Positions 1 to 6,890 of a stretch of 6,910 nucleotides of DNA are shown one piece after another. A program made the position numbers and the translations under genes. Within the stretch, counting starts at the first letter, position 1; each line of letters opens with the position of its first letter. The stretch is from Hyphomicrobiales bacterium. GTDB taxonomy: Bacteria; Pseudomonadota; Alphaproteobacteria; Rhizobiales; Aestuariivirgaceae. The DNA lies in NCBI GenBank assembly GCA_023266715.1, contig JAHFPK010000146.1, positions 1 to 6,910 of the forward strand. The letters run 5' to 3'. The notes under the pieces were generated by a model. The model made no database searches. It was not told the origin of the DNA and worked only from the letters and a program-made list of their open reading frames with translations.

Positions 1-1277
1 CCGCCCATGGTTTTGGACAGGGTTCCGCTGGCACTGGCAAAGAAATCAGCCGTATTTGCGAGCGGCATTCCATTGAGGTTTGCCTTCAAATTTCGCGCCG
101 CACCCGCCATGGTCGAACCCGTATCGCCATCGCCGACCTTGGCATCAAGTGCATTGAGTGCGGCCTCATTGGCAATGAGCAGATCGCAGGTGCGCTCGAC
201 GAGATCGCGAAGGGCGGGGCCGCTGCTGGGTCTTGCGGGTTTGGGTTTTATTTCTTTTGGCAATTTTTTGATCGAAATTTTTGCGGTTCGATTTGCGCCG
301 GGCCAGGCAACAGGGCCTGCGGGGGCAACGAGAGCTTTCTCAAATTTTGGGTTGAGCGGCAGAAGCGAGGCCGAAACGCCATGCATATCAAGCGAGGTCA
401 TGAGCAGGCTGGGGCCGACGACAAGCTTGATCTTTCGGCCAACGGGGCTGCTCAATATTTCATTGGCAATCACACCCATCTCAAGCGGTGTCGTGCTTCC
501 GAGGTTGTTGAGCAGAAGGGCATAGCCGGTCTCCTTGCCTGCATTTGCAAAAAGCTTCTCTTGTAAAATAGTGGCGACCTGCTTTGCGCCGGCAAAGCTG
601 ATGAGATCGACACCAGGCTCGCCATGAATTCCAAGTCCCAGTTCCGCTTTGCCGTTGGGTACGCGGTCTTCACGTCCGACACCGGGAATTGTGCAGGAAC
701 TGAGCGATACACCAAGCGATACCGTGGCAGCAGCAACCTTGCGTGCCGCATCGGCCACAACGGCCAGCGACGCGCCCTGTTCAGCGAGATAACCGGCAAT
801 CTTATGCACAAAAAGAGTTCCGGCAACGCCGCGCGGCTGGGTGATGCCGGGAATTGCAATGTCGTCGGCCACCACAACCATTTCGACTTTTCTGCTGAGA
901 GCACGGGCCCTTTCAGCTGCAAGGCCAAAGTTCAGCCTGTCACCGGTGTAGTTCTTGACGATCAGAAGGCAGCCGCCCTTGCCGGTAACGGCAAGGATGC
1001 CAGCCAGCACCGCATCCACGCTTGGCGAGGCAAATACTTCACCGCACACGGCAGCGGTCAGCATGCCCTTGCCCACGAAGCCCGCATGGGCCGGCTCATG
1101 GCCCGATCCGCCGCCTGAGACCAGGGCAACGCGAGAGGGTTTGTGATCGGTCCGGTAAATGACCTTGATATGGGGGAAGCCATCAAGCCGTGCGAGATGG
1201 GCATTCCCACACGCACGCAAGAAACCATCCAGCGACTCTGTAACCAGACTTTCCTTGCTGTTGATGAATTGCGTCAT
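1..1277 (-). CDS. dhaK: Fused DAK1-DAK2 dihydroxyacetone kinase family protein (3' end cut by window edge)
   Basis: The reading frame stays open from the ATG at 1277 to base 1, giving 425 residues without a stop, so the C-terminus is missing. The DAK1 (ketose-binding) domain spans about residues 1-327. It has SGGGSGHEP (54-62) with His60 in the acid/base position, KNYTGD (108-113) with Asp113, and GIHGEPG with His218, the histidine that in this family binds the ketose covalently as a hemiaminal. A Lys/Pro-rich linker (about 328-353) leads to a DAK2 (nucleotide-binding) domain whose first part is present: Asp378, Asp383 and Asp385 in LDAKVGDGDTG have the spacing of the Mg-binding aspartates. 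Fusion of both domains points to the single-chain ATP-dependent type, not the PTS-dependent DhaK/DhaL/DhaM type. Expected role: cytoplasmic phosphorylation of dihydroxyacetone to its phosphate. A tetrulose kinase (erythrulose type) is the main alternative. It is the last visible gene of the transporter operon, 18 nt after the second ATPase gene, with GGAG at 1285-1288 seven bases before the start. Confidence 0.93.
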   Translation of the reverse strand, partial: MTQFINSKESLVTESLDGFLRACGNAHLARLDGFPHIKVIYRTDHKPSRVALVSGGGSGHEPAHAGFVGKGMLTAAVCGEVFASPSVDAVLAGILAVTGKGGCLLIVKNYTGDRLNFGLAAERARALSRKVEMVVVADDIAIPGITQPRGVAGTLFVHKIAGYLAEQGASLAVVADAARKVAAATVSLGVSLSSCTIPGVGREDRVPNGKAELGLGIHGEPGVDLISFAGAKQVATILQEKLFANAGKETGYALLLNNLGSTTPLEMGVIANEILSSPVGRKIKLVVGPSLLMTSLDMHGVSASLLPLNPKFEKALVAPAGPVAWPGANRTAKISIKKLPKEIKPKPARPSSGPALRDLVERTCDLLIANEAALNALDAKVGDGDTGSTMAGAARNLKANLNGMPLANTADFFASASGTLSKTMG

Positions 1278-1284
1278 GGCTGCA

Positions 1285-1288
1285 CTCC
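1285..1288 (-). promoter_or_regulatory. Ribosome binding site of the kinase gene
   Basis: GGAG on the minus strand, seven bases before the ATG at 1277, inside the 18-nt gap after the second ATPase gene. The gap holds no room for a separate promoter, which supports co-transcription of the kinase with the transporter. Confidence 0.7.
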
Positions 1289-1295
1289 ACTTTCT

Positions 1296-2303
1296 TCAAC
1301 CGAGCCGCTCGCCGCTGGCGCTGAAACAGAGAGGCCTCACCAGTTTTAACGCCACTCGGTCACCAGATTTAAGATTTGAATCGGGAGCGATCAGTGTGGT
1401 GATGCGCCGCTCGCCCAAATTCACATGCAGGCGGTTCTGGTCACCGAGGTGCTCGATCCAATCGACGCTTGCTTCACCATTTGGTTTTTTCTGAATGTCA
1501 AAATGTTCTGTCCGCGCGCCAATGGTCTGTGTGCCGGCGGGAAGTTTTCCGCTGGGGAGGAGTCCTGCGGGCAAGAGATTGATCTGGGGCTGGCCGAGAC
1601 GCTGGGCCACATAGATGGACTGCGGATTCTCATAGATGTCGCGCGGACTTCCGAGCTGGATGAGGCTTCCTTCGTTGATCACACCGATGCGGTTTGCCAT
1701 GGTCATGGCTTCGATCTGGTCATGGGTGACATAGAGAATGGTGGCGCCAAGTTCTTCTTGAATGCGCTTGAGTTCCAGTCTCAGGTCGGCACGCAATTTG
1801 GCGTCGAGCGAAGAGAGTGGTTCGTCCATCAGATAGATCGAAGGTTGGCGTACCAGTGCCCGGCCAATGGCCACACGTTGCATTTCACCACCGGAAAGCT
1901 GGGTCGATCTATTAGCCAGCTTGTGGGGAATGCGCAGGAGTTCGGCAACCTGGTTCACCCGCTCCTTGACTTCATTTTCAGGAATCCGCCGCGCCGGGGA
2001 GCGCAATGGAAATGCCAGATTGTCGAAGACCGAGAGATGGGGATAGAGCGAATATTGCTGGAATACGAAGGCAACATCGCGGGCAGAGGGCGCAAGGCCA
2101 GCCATGCCCTGTCCACCAATTGTAATCTCGCCTTCATCTGGCTTTTCAAGCCCCGCGACCAAACGCAGCGTGGTGGTTTTGCCAGCACCGGTTGGCCCCA
2201 GCAGTACTACGAATTCCCCATCGGCGATATCGAGTGAAAGGCTGCTCACCGCCATAACTGACTTGAAGCGCTTGCTGATGTTCTTGATTGATACCTCAGC
2301 CAT
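1296..2303 (-). CDS. ABC transporter ATP-binding protein, MalK/CUT1 type (second ATPase, intact motifs)
   Basis: A 335-residue cytoplasmic ATPase that powers sugar or polyol import together with the ATPase encoded just upstream. Motifs in order: Walker A GPTGAGKT (36-43), Q-loop Gln82, signature LSGGE (136-140), Walker B ending in LMDEP with Asp160 and catalytic Glu161, D-loop SSLD (164-167), switch His194 in THDQ. A TOBE-type regulatory/substrate domain covers about 240-330, although the usual G-x-RPEH element reads GARTEH here (262-267). The start is set at 2303, not the in-frame ATG at 2339. The shorter form begins MAEVSIKN, matching the MAEIRVQN start of the sister ATPase, and has AAGGAG (2310-2315) six bases before it. 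The gene overlaps the upstream ATPase gene by 8 nt. Residues 244-258 contain three LPAG/LPSG/LPAG units in a row. Confidence 0.95.
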   Translation of the reverse strand: MAEVSIKNISKRFKSVMAVSSLSLDIADGEFVVLLGPTGAGKTTTLRLVAGLEKPDEGEITIGGQGMAGLAPSARDVAFVFQQYSLYPHLSVFDNLAFPLRSPARRIPENEVKERVNQVAELLRIPHKLANRSTQLSGGEMQRVAIGRALVRQPSIYLMDEPLSSLDAKLRADLRLELKRIQEELGATILYVTHDQIEAMTMANRIGVINEGSLIQLGSPRDIYENPQSIYVAQRLGQPQINLLPAGLLPSGKLPAGTQTIGARTEHFDIQKKPNGEASVDWIEHLGDQNRLHVNLGERRITTLIAPDSNLKSGDRVALKLVRPLCFSASGERLG

Positions 2304-3393
2304 GGACCGCTCCTTCGTGGAGTGCGGTTTTGATGGCAAGCCCCGTGGCGTTGTCGAACAATGACAGCTTGTCGCCCATGAAGGTGAGGCCTACCTGTTC
2401 ACCCGCTTTGACGCGGGCACTTGCCGGCATGCGCGCCTTGATTTTGCCTTGCCCGATTGTGACCGTCACAATCTGTGTTGTGCCGAGATATTCGGTGCCG
2501 AAGACCTCCCCACGGAATTTTGATTTGTCGTCGAAGCGGACGTGCTCAGGTCTAGCACCCAAAACAAAATGGCCATTGAGGGCGGCCTCGCGGGTTTCCG
2601 GTATAGCGATATGAGCGCCTGATATTTCGATCGACTTGGCTCCTTTGGCAAGGCTGCTTTGCACATGTATCAGGTTCATGGCAGGAGAACCTACGAATTC
2701 AGCGACATATATAGTTGCTGGCCGGTCATAAATCGATTGCGGCGTGCCGAGTTGTTCGACGGCTCCGCGGTTCATGATGGCTATGTAGTCGGCCATCGAC
2801 ATGGCCTCCAGTTGATCATGTGTCACATAGACTGTGGTTGCCTTGATGCGGTCGTGCAGATGGCGAAGCTCCTCGCACATGAGATCACGGAATTCGGTGT
2901 CGAGGGTGCCGAGTGGCTCATCCATCAGGAAGGCCAATGGGCGGCGAATGATGGCGCGGCCCAGGGCCACGCGCTGGCGGTCGCCACCTGCCAGTCCCGA
3001 AACCGATTTGTTGAGAATGTGGTCAATGCGGAGAAGCTTCGCTGTCTCTTCAACCCGCGATCTGATTTCACTCGCGGCAACACCCTGGCACAGCAGCGGG
3101 AAGCCGATGTTTTTTCTGACATTCATGTGGGGATAAAGGGCAAAGAGCTGGAATACAAAGGCGATATCGCGTTCAGAGGCACGTTTGAAGGCCACGTCTT
3201 CGCCACCCAGGAAGATGCTCCCGGAACTTGGCAGTTCAAGACCCGCAATCATGCGCAGCGTTGTGGTCTTGCCGCAGCCTGAAGGCCCCAGCAGGCAGAA
3301 GAATGAACCATCAGGAATGGTGAAGGACGAATCTTTTACAGCAATGAAATCGCCGAATTTCTTTTGCAGGTTCTGAACACGGATTTCCGCCAT
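2296..3393 (-). CDS. ABC transporter ATP-binding protein, MalK/CUT1 type (first ATPase, degenerate signature)
   Basis: A 365-residue cytoplasmic ATPase, predicted to form a heterodimer with the following gene's product. Walker A is GPSGCGKT (36-43), Q-loop Gln82, Walker B ends LMDEP with Asp158 and Glu159, and switch His192 sits in THDQ. The ABC signature is unusual: the expected LSGGQ reads LAGGD (134-138), losing the serine that normally contacts the ATP gamma-phosphate of the partner subunit. The rest of the helix (RQRVALGRA) is normal. The D-loop is GTLD (162-165). A C-terminal TOBE-type domain (about 240-345) carries GARPEH (279-284) and EYLG (301-304). The gene starts 3 nt after the small membrane-protein gene, with GGAG at 3400-3403 six bases upstream of the ATG. 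Its last codons contain the ribosome binding site of the second ATPase. All residues needed for ATP binding and hydrolysis on its own half-site are present; only the signature it offers its partner looks weak. Confidence 0.95.
   Translation of the reverse strand: MAEIRVQNLQKKFGDFIAVKDSSFTIPDGSFFCLLGPSGCGKTTTLRMIAGLELPSSGSIFLGGEDVAFKRASERDIAFVFQLFALYPHMNVRKNIGFPLLCQGVAASEIRSRVEETAKLLRIDHILNKSVSGLAGGDRQRVALGRAIIRRPLAFLMDEPLGTLDTEFRDLMCEELRHLHDRIKATTVYVTHDQLEAMSMADYIAIMNRGAVEQLGTPQSIYDRPATIYVAEFVGSPAMNLIHVQSSLAKGAKSIEISGAHIAIPETREAALNGHFVLGARPEHVRFDDKSKFRGEVFGTEYLGTTQIVTVTIGQGKIKARMPASARVKAGEQVGLTFMGDKLSLFDNATGLAIKTALHEGAVHG
2310..2315 (-). promoter_or_regulatory. Ribosome binding site that decides the start of the second ATPase
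   Basis: AAGGAG on the minus strand, six bases before the ATG at 2303. It lies inside the last codons of the upstream ATPase gene, so re-initiation by terminating ribosomes is likely. The longer in-frame start at 2339 would put twelve extra residues (MPSKPHSTKERS) ahead of the conserved MAE-x-x-x-x-N beginning. Confidence 0.8.
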
Positions 3394-3396
3394 GAC

Positions 3397-3585
3397 TTAC
3401 TCCGGAAACTTTGTGACGATGATGAACATGACGGTGCCAATCAGCGTCGTGATGAATGAATAGGTGTAAAGCGTCATTGAAATGGGTTGCAGCAGCATGA
3501 GCACGCCAAGCGCGATAATGACCACTGCAAGCGTTTCCCAGGGTTCACGGCGGAAGGTTATGAGGCCAGTGACAAAGTTTTTCAT
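3397..3585 (-). CDS. Small two-helix membrane protein within the transporter operon, unknown function
   Basis: A 62-residue protein of no family I recognise. Two hydrophobic segments are clear: about residues 18-35 and 40-58, separated by a short turn near Pro34-Ser36. Lys2, Arg12 and Arg13 before the first helix, and Lys59 after the second, suggest a hairpin with both ends in the cytoplasm. The start overlaps the stop of the preceding permease by ATGA (3582-3585), and the stop is 3 nt before the first ATPase start, so it sits inside the coupled series. Some rhizobial glycerol importers also carry a small membrane protein in the operon (the glpU-type protein), so an accessory or assembly subunit of the importer is a reasonable guess. 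I do not see clear sequence likeness to that family. The in-frame placement between two certain transporter genes is the main argument that it is real. Confidence 0.82.
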   Translation of the reverse strand: MKNFVTGLITFRREPWETLAVVIIALGVLMLLQPISMTLYTYSFITTLIGTVMFIIVTKFPE

Positions 3586-4538
3586 TTGCGTACCGCCCCG
3601 AAGGTGATGCCGCGCAGCAGGTGTTTCCGCAGCAATATGGTGAAGACGAGAATAGGAATGAGGAACAGGGTTGTTCCCGCGCCAACGGCCGGCCAGTCCA
3701 TGCCACCCTCACCGATGATGGTCGGAATGAAGGGAGGGGCTGTCTGGGCTTCGCCCGACGTCAGCAGCACGGCAAAGGCAAACTCGTTCCAGGCGAAAAT
3801 CAGGCAGAAGATCGCCGTGGCAGCGATACCGGTAGCAGCCTGCGGCAGGACCACCTTGAAGAAGGCGTGCAGCCGCGTGTAGCCGTCAATCATCGCCGCC
3901 TCTTCATATTCTTTTGGAATTTCGTCGATGAAGCCCTTGAGCAACCACACGGCAAGCGAAACATTCACGGCGGTGTAAAGCAGAATCATGCCGAGTTTCG
4001 TGTCGGAAAGACCGATCTCGCGGTACATGAGGTAAATCGGAATCGCCACGGCGATGGGCGGCATCATTCGTGTAGAAAGGATGAAGAACAGGAGATCATC
4101 GGCCAGCGGTATCTTGAAGCGCGAGAAGGCATAGGCCGAAAACACGCCAAGAGTGACAGCCAGAAAAGTTGAACCAAAGGCGATGATAAGGGAGTTCACG
4201 AAACGTGGCGCATAGTTGGATGCGCCTGCGATTACCATTTCGCGGCGTCTGGTGACCTCATCGCAAGTTCCCTGGGGCGGTCCAAGTGCGTTGATGTAGT
4301 CGGCCGTTTGCCGCGTGCGGGTGGTGAAAAGATTGCAATAGCCTTCAAGCGATGGGCCAAATACGATCTTTGGCGGATAGGAAATTGAATCGGGCGGGGT
4401 TTTCCAACCCGTGGCAAAAATCCAGAAAAGCGGAGCCATTGTGATGAGGGCATAAAGGATGACAATGAATCCAGCGCTACGCTTGGCCAGGCTCGAAGGC
4501 TCGACAACGGAGTGTGCGGTGCTGAGGGTAATGCTCAT
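3582..4538 (-). CDS. ABC transporter permease, MalG/CUT1 type
   Basis: A 318-residue inner-membrane subunit that forms half of the import channel. Hydrophobic segments lie at about 22-43, 113-137, 149-172, 183-202, 235-257 and 287-304, fitting six helices. The cytoplasmic EAA loop that docks on the ATPase is canonical: EAAMIDGYTRLHAFFKVVLP begins at residue 213, with the conserved Gly219. The stretch between helix 1 and helix 2 (about 46-112) looks longer than usual for MalG-like proteins and includes two cysteines (Cys68, Cys92) and a charged TRRRE run near 96-100. The start ATG overlaps the stop of the MalF-like gene (ATGA, 4535-4538), and the stop overlaps the start of the small membrane-protein gene, so it is probably translated by coupling. 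Substrate is not readable from the sequence. Confidence 0.96.
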   Translation of the reverse strand: MSITLSTAHSVVEPSSLAKRSAGFIVILYALITMAPLFWIFATGWKTPPDSISYPPKIVFGPSLEGYCNLFTTRTRQTADYINALGPPQGTCDEVTRRREMVIAGASNYAPRFVNSLIIAFGSTFLAVTLGVFSAYAFSRFKIPLADDLLFFILSTRMMPPIAVAIPIYLMYREIGLSDTKLGMILLYTAVNVSLAVWLLKGFIDEIPKEYEEAAMIDGYTRLHAFFKVVLPQAATGIAATAIFCLIFAWNEFAFAVLLTSGEAQTAPPFIPTIIGEGGMDWPAVGAGTTLFLIPILVFTILLRKHLLRGITFGAVRK

Positions 4539-5488
4539 CTTTGCTTCACCCGGTTCAAAGTTCGGACATAAATATTGGCGAGGCCGAACACGGCAACGAA
4601 CAGGATGATCGCGAAGGCGGAGGAATATCCCGTGCGATAGGCTTCAAAGGCCTGCCGTTTAAGCGTAATGGAAGCGAGCTCCGTGGTGGAACCCGGACCA
4701 CCGCCGGTGAGCAGCACCACCATATCGAACATCTTGAAATTCTCGATGCCGCGGAACAACACCGCCAGCATGATGAAGGGCAGCGCCATGGGGAGTGTGA
4801 TGGACCAGAACTGCCGCCATTTCGAGGCCCGGTCCACTTCGGCGGCTTCGTAGATGTAGCCCGGTATGGAACGCAGGCCAGCCAAACATATGAGCATCAC
4901 ATAGGGCGTCCACATCCATGTATCGACGATGACGATGGCCCAGGGGGCGAGCTTCACGGAACCCAGCATTTCAAAAGAGGAGGGATCAATGCCAGTGAAG
5001 AACGAGACGGCATAATTGAACAGGCCGATCTGCGGCTGATAAAGAAATTTCCAGAAATTGCCTACGACAGCCGGTGACAGCATCATGGGAATGAGAATGA
5101 TGGTTGTCCAAAACGCATGGCCCCTGAATTTGCGGTCAATGAGATAGGCCAGACCAAAACCGATCAGGGTTTGAAACAGGATTGTCCAGAACACGAAGTG
5201 GGCCGTGGCTTGCATGGCCGCCCAAACTTCAGGCGATCCCAGAATGTCGCGGTACCACTTGAGGCCCACATTCGTGATCGGGCGGTTCGGCCGGTTGGCG
5301 GCATAATTGGTGAATGAGAGATAGATCGTCCAGATCAGGGGGAAAATGTTGATCGCCAGAAGCAGGATGATCGTGGGTGCGATAAAAACCCAGGCGATGG
5401 TTTTGTCGGATAGTCCGCGCACGGCCTTGCTGAGGGCAGGAGGTGTGGCCTCTACGGCGCGGGTGGCTAATGACTCGAAATTGGACAT
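4535..5488 (-). CDS. ABC transporter permease, MalF/CUT1 type
   Basis: A 317-residue inner-membrane subunit, partner of the next gene's product. A cytoplasmic N-terminal tail of about 30 residues is followed by helices at roughly 31-58, 96-118, 126-148, 182-203, 236-255 and 290-310. The sequence TGGGPGSTTE (261-270) before the last helix is typical of MalF-like sugar permeases. The ATPase-docking EAA loop starts at residue 214 (EAAEVDRASKWRQFWSITLP). The normally conserved glycine seven positions in is Arg220, while the other permease keeps it. The ATG at 5488 has GGAAG a few bases upstream. It lies 69 nt after the binding-protein gene, the only sizeable gap in the operon. Confidence 0.96.
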   Translation of the reverse strand: MSNFESLATRAVEATPPALSKAVRGLSDKTIAWVFIAPTIILLLAINIFPLIWTIYLSFTNYAANRPNRPITNVGLKWYRDILGSPEVWAAMQATAHFVFWTILFQTLIGFGLAYLIDRKFRGHAFWTTIILIPMMLSPAVVGNFWKFLYQPQIGLFNYAVSFFTGIDPSSFEMLGSVKLAPWAIVIVDTWMWTPYVMLICLAGLRSIPGYIYEAAEVDRASKWRQFWSITLPMALPFIMLAVLFRGIENFKMFDMVVLLTGGGPGSTTELASITLKRQAFEAYRTGYSSAFAIILFVAVFGLANIYVRTLNRVKQR

Positions 5489-5507
5489 ACGTCTTCCATT
5501 GCAGTAC

Positions 5508-5538
5508 CGGCATCTCCGGAGTTTAACCGGAGATGCCG
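5508..5538 (-). repeat. Perfect 12-bp inverted repeat between binding-protein and permease genes
   Basis: Arms CGGCATCTCCGG (5508-5519) and CCGGAGATGCCG (5527-5538) are exact reverse complements around a 7-base loop. In the transcript the hairpin starts 19 bases after the binding-protein stop. No run of U follows on the minus strand, so a classic intrinsic terminator is unlikely. Position and stability fit an RNA element that protects the upstream message from 3' exonucleases or partly attenuates read-through, raising binding-protein output over the membrane subunits, as known for the malE-malF intergenic region of enteric bacteria. That role is inferred. Confidence 0.8.
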
Positions 5539-5557
5539 AATGCGGGATAATAACAGA

Positions 5558-6883
5558 TTACTGGATTTTGCCTTCTTCCTTGAAGACCGCAGTCCAGTCG
5601 ACGATCAAGCCGTCGAGCGCTTCCTTGGCTGTACCCTTGTCGGCCACAACATAGTCATGCAAGCGTTTTTGCATGGCTTGCAGAAGCGAGGCATAGGATG
5701 GCTCCTGCCAGAAGTCCTGCACGCCGCCCATGGCTTCGAGGAACTGCGCGGCGAAAGGCTGCGAGTCCTTAAAGGTTGGATCGTTCAGAACTGCATTGTT
5801 GCAGGCATAGCCGCCAAGCGACCACCATTTCTTCTGCACGTCTGGCTGGGCAAACCACTTGATGTAGGCAAGCGCACCATCCATGTTGTCGGTGTTGGCA
5901 ACAACTGAAATGCCCTGGCCGCCAAGTGTTGAGGCCGCAACCTTCTCACCCGGATTGACGAAGAAGCCGGTCACCTTGCCAACCTTTTCGTCCTTGGCCA
6001 TGCCCGGCATGAAAGCAAACCAGTTCATCATCATGGCCACCTGGCCCGACTTGAACGCATCAAGACCTTCGCCCATGTAGCTGTCGGTATAGCCCGGAGG
6101 CGTGCAGCACTTGTAGATGGCTTTGTACATTTCCAGACCGGCGATGGCATCGGCAGAATTCACCGCGCCTTCCATGTCATACTTGCCCGGCGTGTTTTCA
6201 TACTTGAAGCCATAGGGGTAAAGAGCAGAAGTTGCCCCCATGGTAATACCTTCAGAAGCACGTTCGGTGAAGATTGCCGCACCATAGACTTTTGTGCCGT
6301 CGATTTCGCGGTTCTGGAAGAATTCCGCCGTGTCTTTCAACTCATCCCAGGTTTTGGGAGGGGCCAAATCACGATTGTACTTGGCCTTGTATTCGGCTTG
6401 CAGCTCAGGCTTGGCGAACCAGTCCTTGCGGTAGAACCAGCCATTGGCGTCGCCCATGGCAGGCAGTGCCCAATAGTTTGGCGTGCCCTTTGGCCATGTT
6501 GAGTAGGCAAAAACAGTTGCCGGAGCAAAGTCCGACATTTTAATTCCTTCCTTGTCGAAGAAATCATTGAGCTTCAGATAGTTTCCGTTTTCGGCGGCAC
6601 CGCCAATCCACTGCGAGTCGCCGATCAGGAGATCGCAGAGCTTGCCGCCTGAGTTCATTTCATTGAGCATGCGGTCGGCGAAGTTTGGCCAGGGCACGAA
6701 TTCGAATTTCATCGTCGTGCCCGATTGTGCCTCAAAGTCTTTTGAAAGTTCGACGAGCGCGTTGGCCGGATCCCAGGCCGCCCAACACAAGGTGAGTTCT
6801 GCGGCCTGAGCCTTGGTCTGGCCGCCGACGAACATAAATGCGGCAGCGGAAAGCGCTGTCGCGGTCTTCAGAAATGTCTTCAT
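5558..6883 (-). CDS. Periplasmic solute-binding protein, family 1 (CUT1 sugar/polyol type)
   Basis: A 441-residue binding protein that captures the substrate and delivers it to the permease pair. The N-terminus is a Sec signal peptide: Lys2 and Lys6, a hydrophobic core at about 7-20, and AQA before a cleavage site after Ala27 or Ala28. There is no lipobox cysteine, so the mature protein should be soluble in the periplasm. The body has family-1 features such as WPNFADRMLNEMNSG (65-79), the WALPAMGDANGWFYRKDWF stretch (138-156), GLDAFKSGQVAMMMNW (273-288) and the GGQGISVV hinge region (321-328). Length is normal for the class. The mature chain has five cysteines (33, 83, 259, 260, 361), including an adjacent pair in KCCTPPGY. 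It is the first gene of the visible operon, with GGGAGA (6891-6896) before the ATG. Many aromatic residues suggest a sugar or polyol ligand, but the ligand cannot be named. Confidence 0.96.
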   Translation of the reverse strand: MKTFLKTATALSAAAFMFVGGQTKAQAAELTLCWAAWDPANALVELSKDFEAQSGTTMKFEFVPWPNFADRMLNEMNSGGKLCDLLIGDSQWIGGAAENGNYLKLNDFFDKEGIKMSDFAPATVFAYSTWPKGTPNYWALPAMGDANGWFYRKDWFAKPELQAEYKAKYNRDLAPPKTWDELKDTAEFFQNREIDGTKVYGAAIFTERASEGITMGATSALYPYGFKYENTPGKYDMEGAVNSADAIAGLEMYKAIYKCCTPPGYTDSYMGEGLDAFKSGQVAMMMNWFAFMPGMAKDEKVGKVTGFFVNPGEKVAASTLGGQGISVVANTDNMDGALAYIKWFAQPDVQKKWWSLGGYACNNAVLNDPTFKDSQPFAAQFLEAMGGVQDFWQEPSYASLLQAMQKRLHDYVVADKGTAKEALDGLIVDWTAVFKEEGKIQ

Positions 6884-6890
6884 GCTGTTT

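Noticed and set aside
779..826. His158 in the kinase (FVHKIAG) as the covalent substrate-binding histidine
   Set aside because: The family's hemiaminal histidine lies in GIHGEPG, which is His218 here; the His158 segment is ordinary DAK1 core.
1425..2237. Open reading frame of 270 codons on the plus strand
   Set aside because: It lies wholly antisense to the conserved second ATPase gene, has no recognisable domain, and its composition is that of a shadow of the real frame.
2659..3282. Open reading frame of 207 codons on the plus strand
   Set aside because: Antisense to the first ATPase gene, whose motifs are clear; no domain and no supporting context.
3621..4172. Open reading frame of 183 codons on the plus strand
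   Set aside because: Antisense to the MalG-like permease; charged, low-order sequence typical of the complement of a membrane protein gene.
4541..5077. Open reading frame of 178 codons on the plus strand
   Set aside because: Antisense to the MalF-like permease; rich in His, Glu and Gly as expected for the complement of hydrophobic codons, with no known motif.
5508..5538. Intrinsic terminator after the binding-protein gene
   Set aside because: The stem is GC-rich and perfect, but no U-run follows in the direction of transcription, and the downstream permeases need read-through. Kept as a repeat/RNA hairpin.
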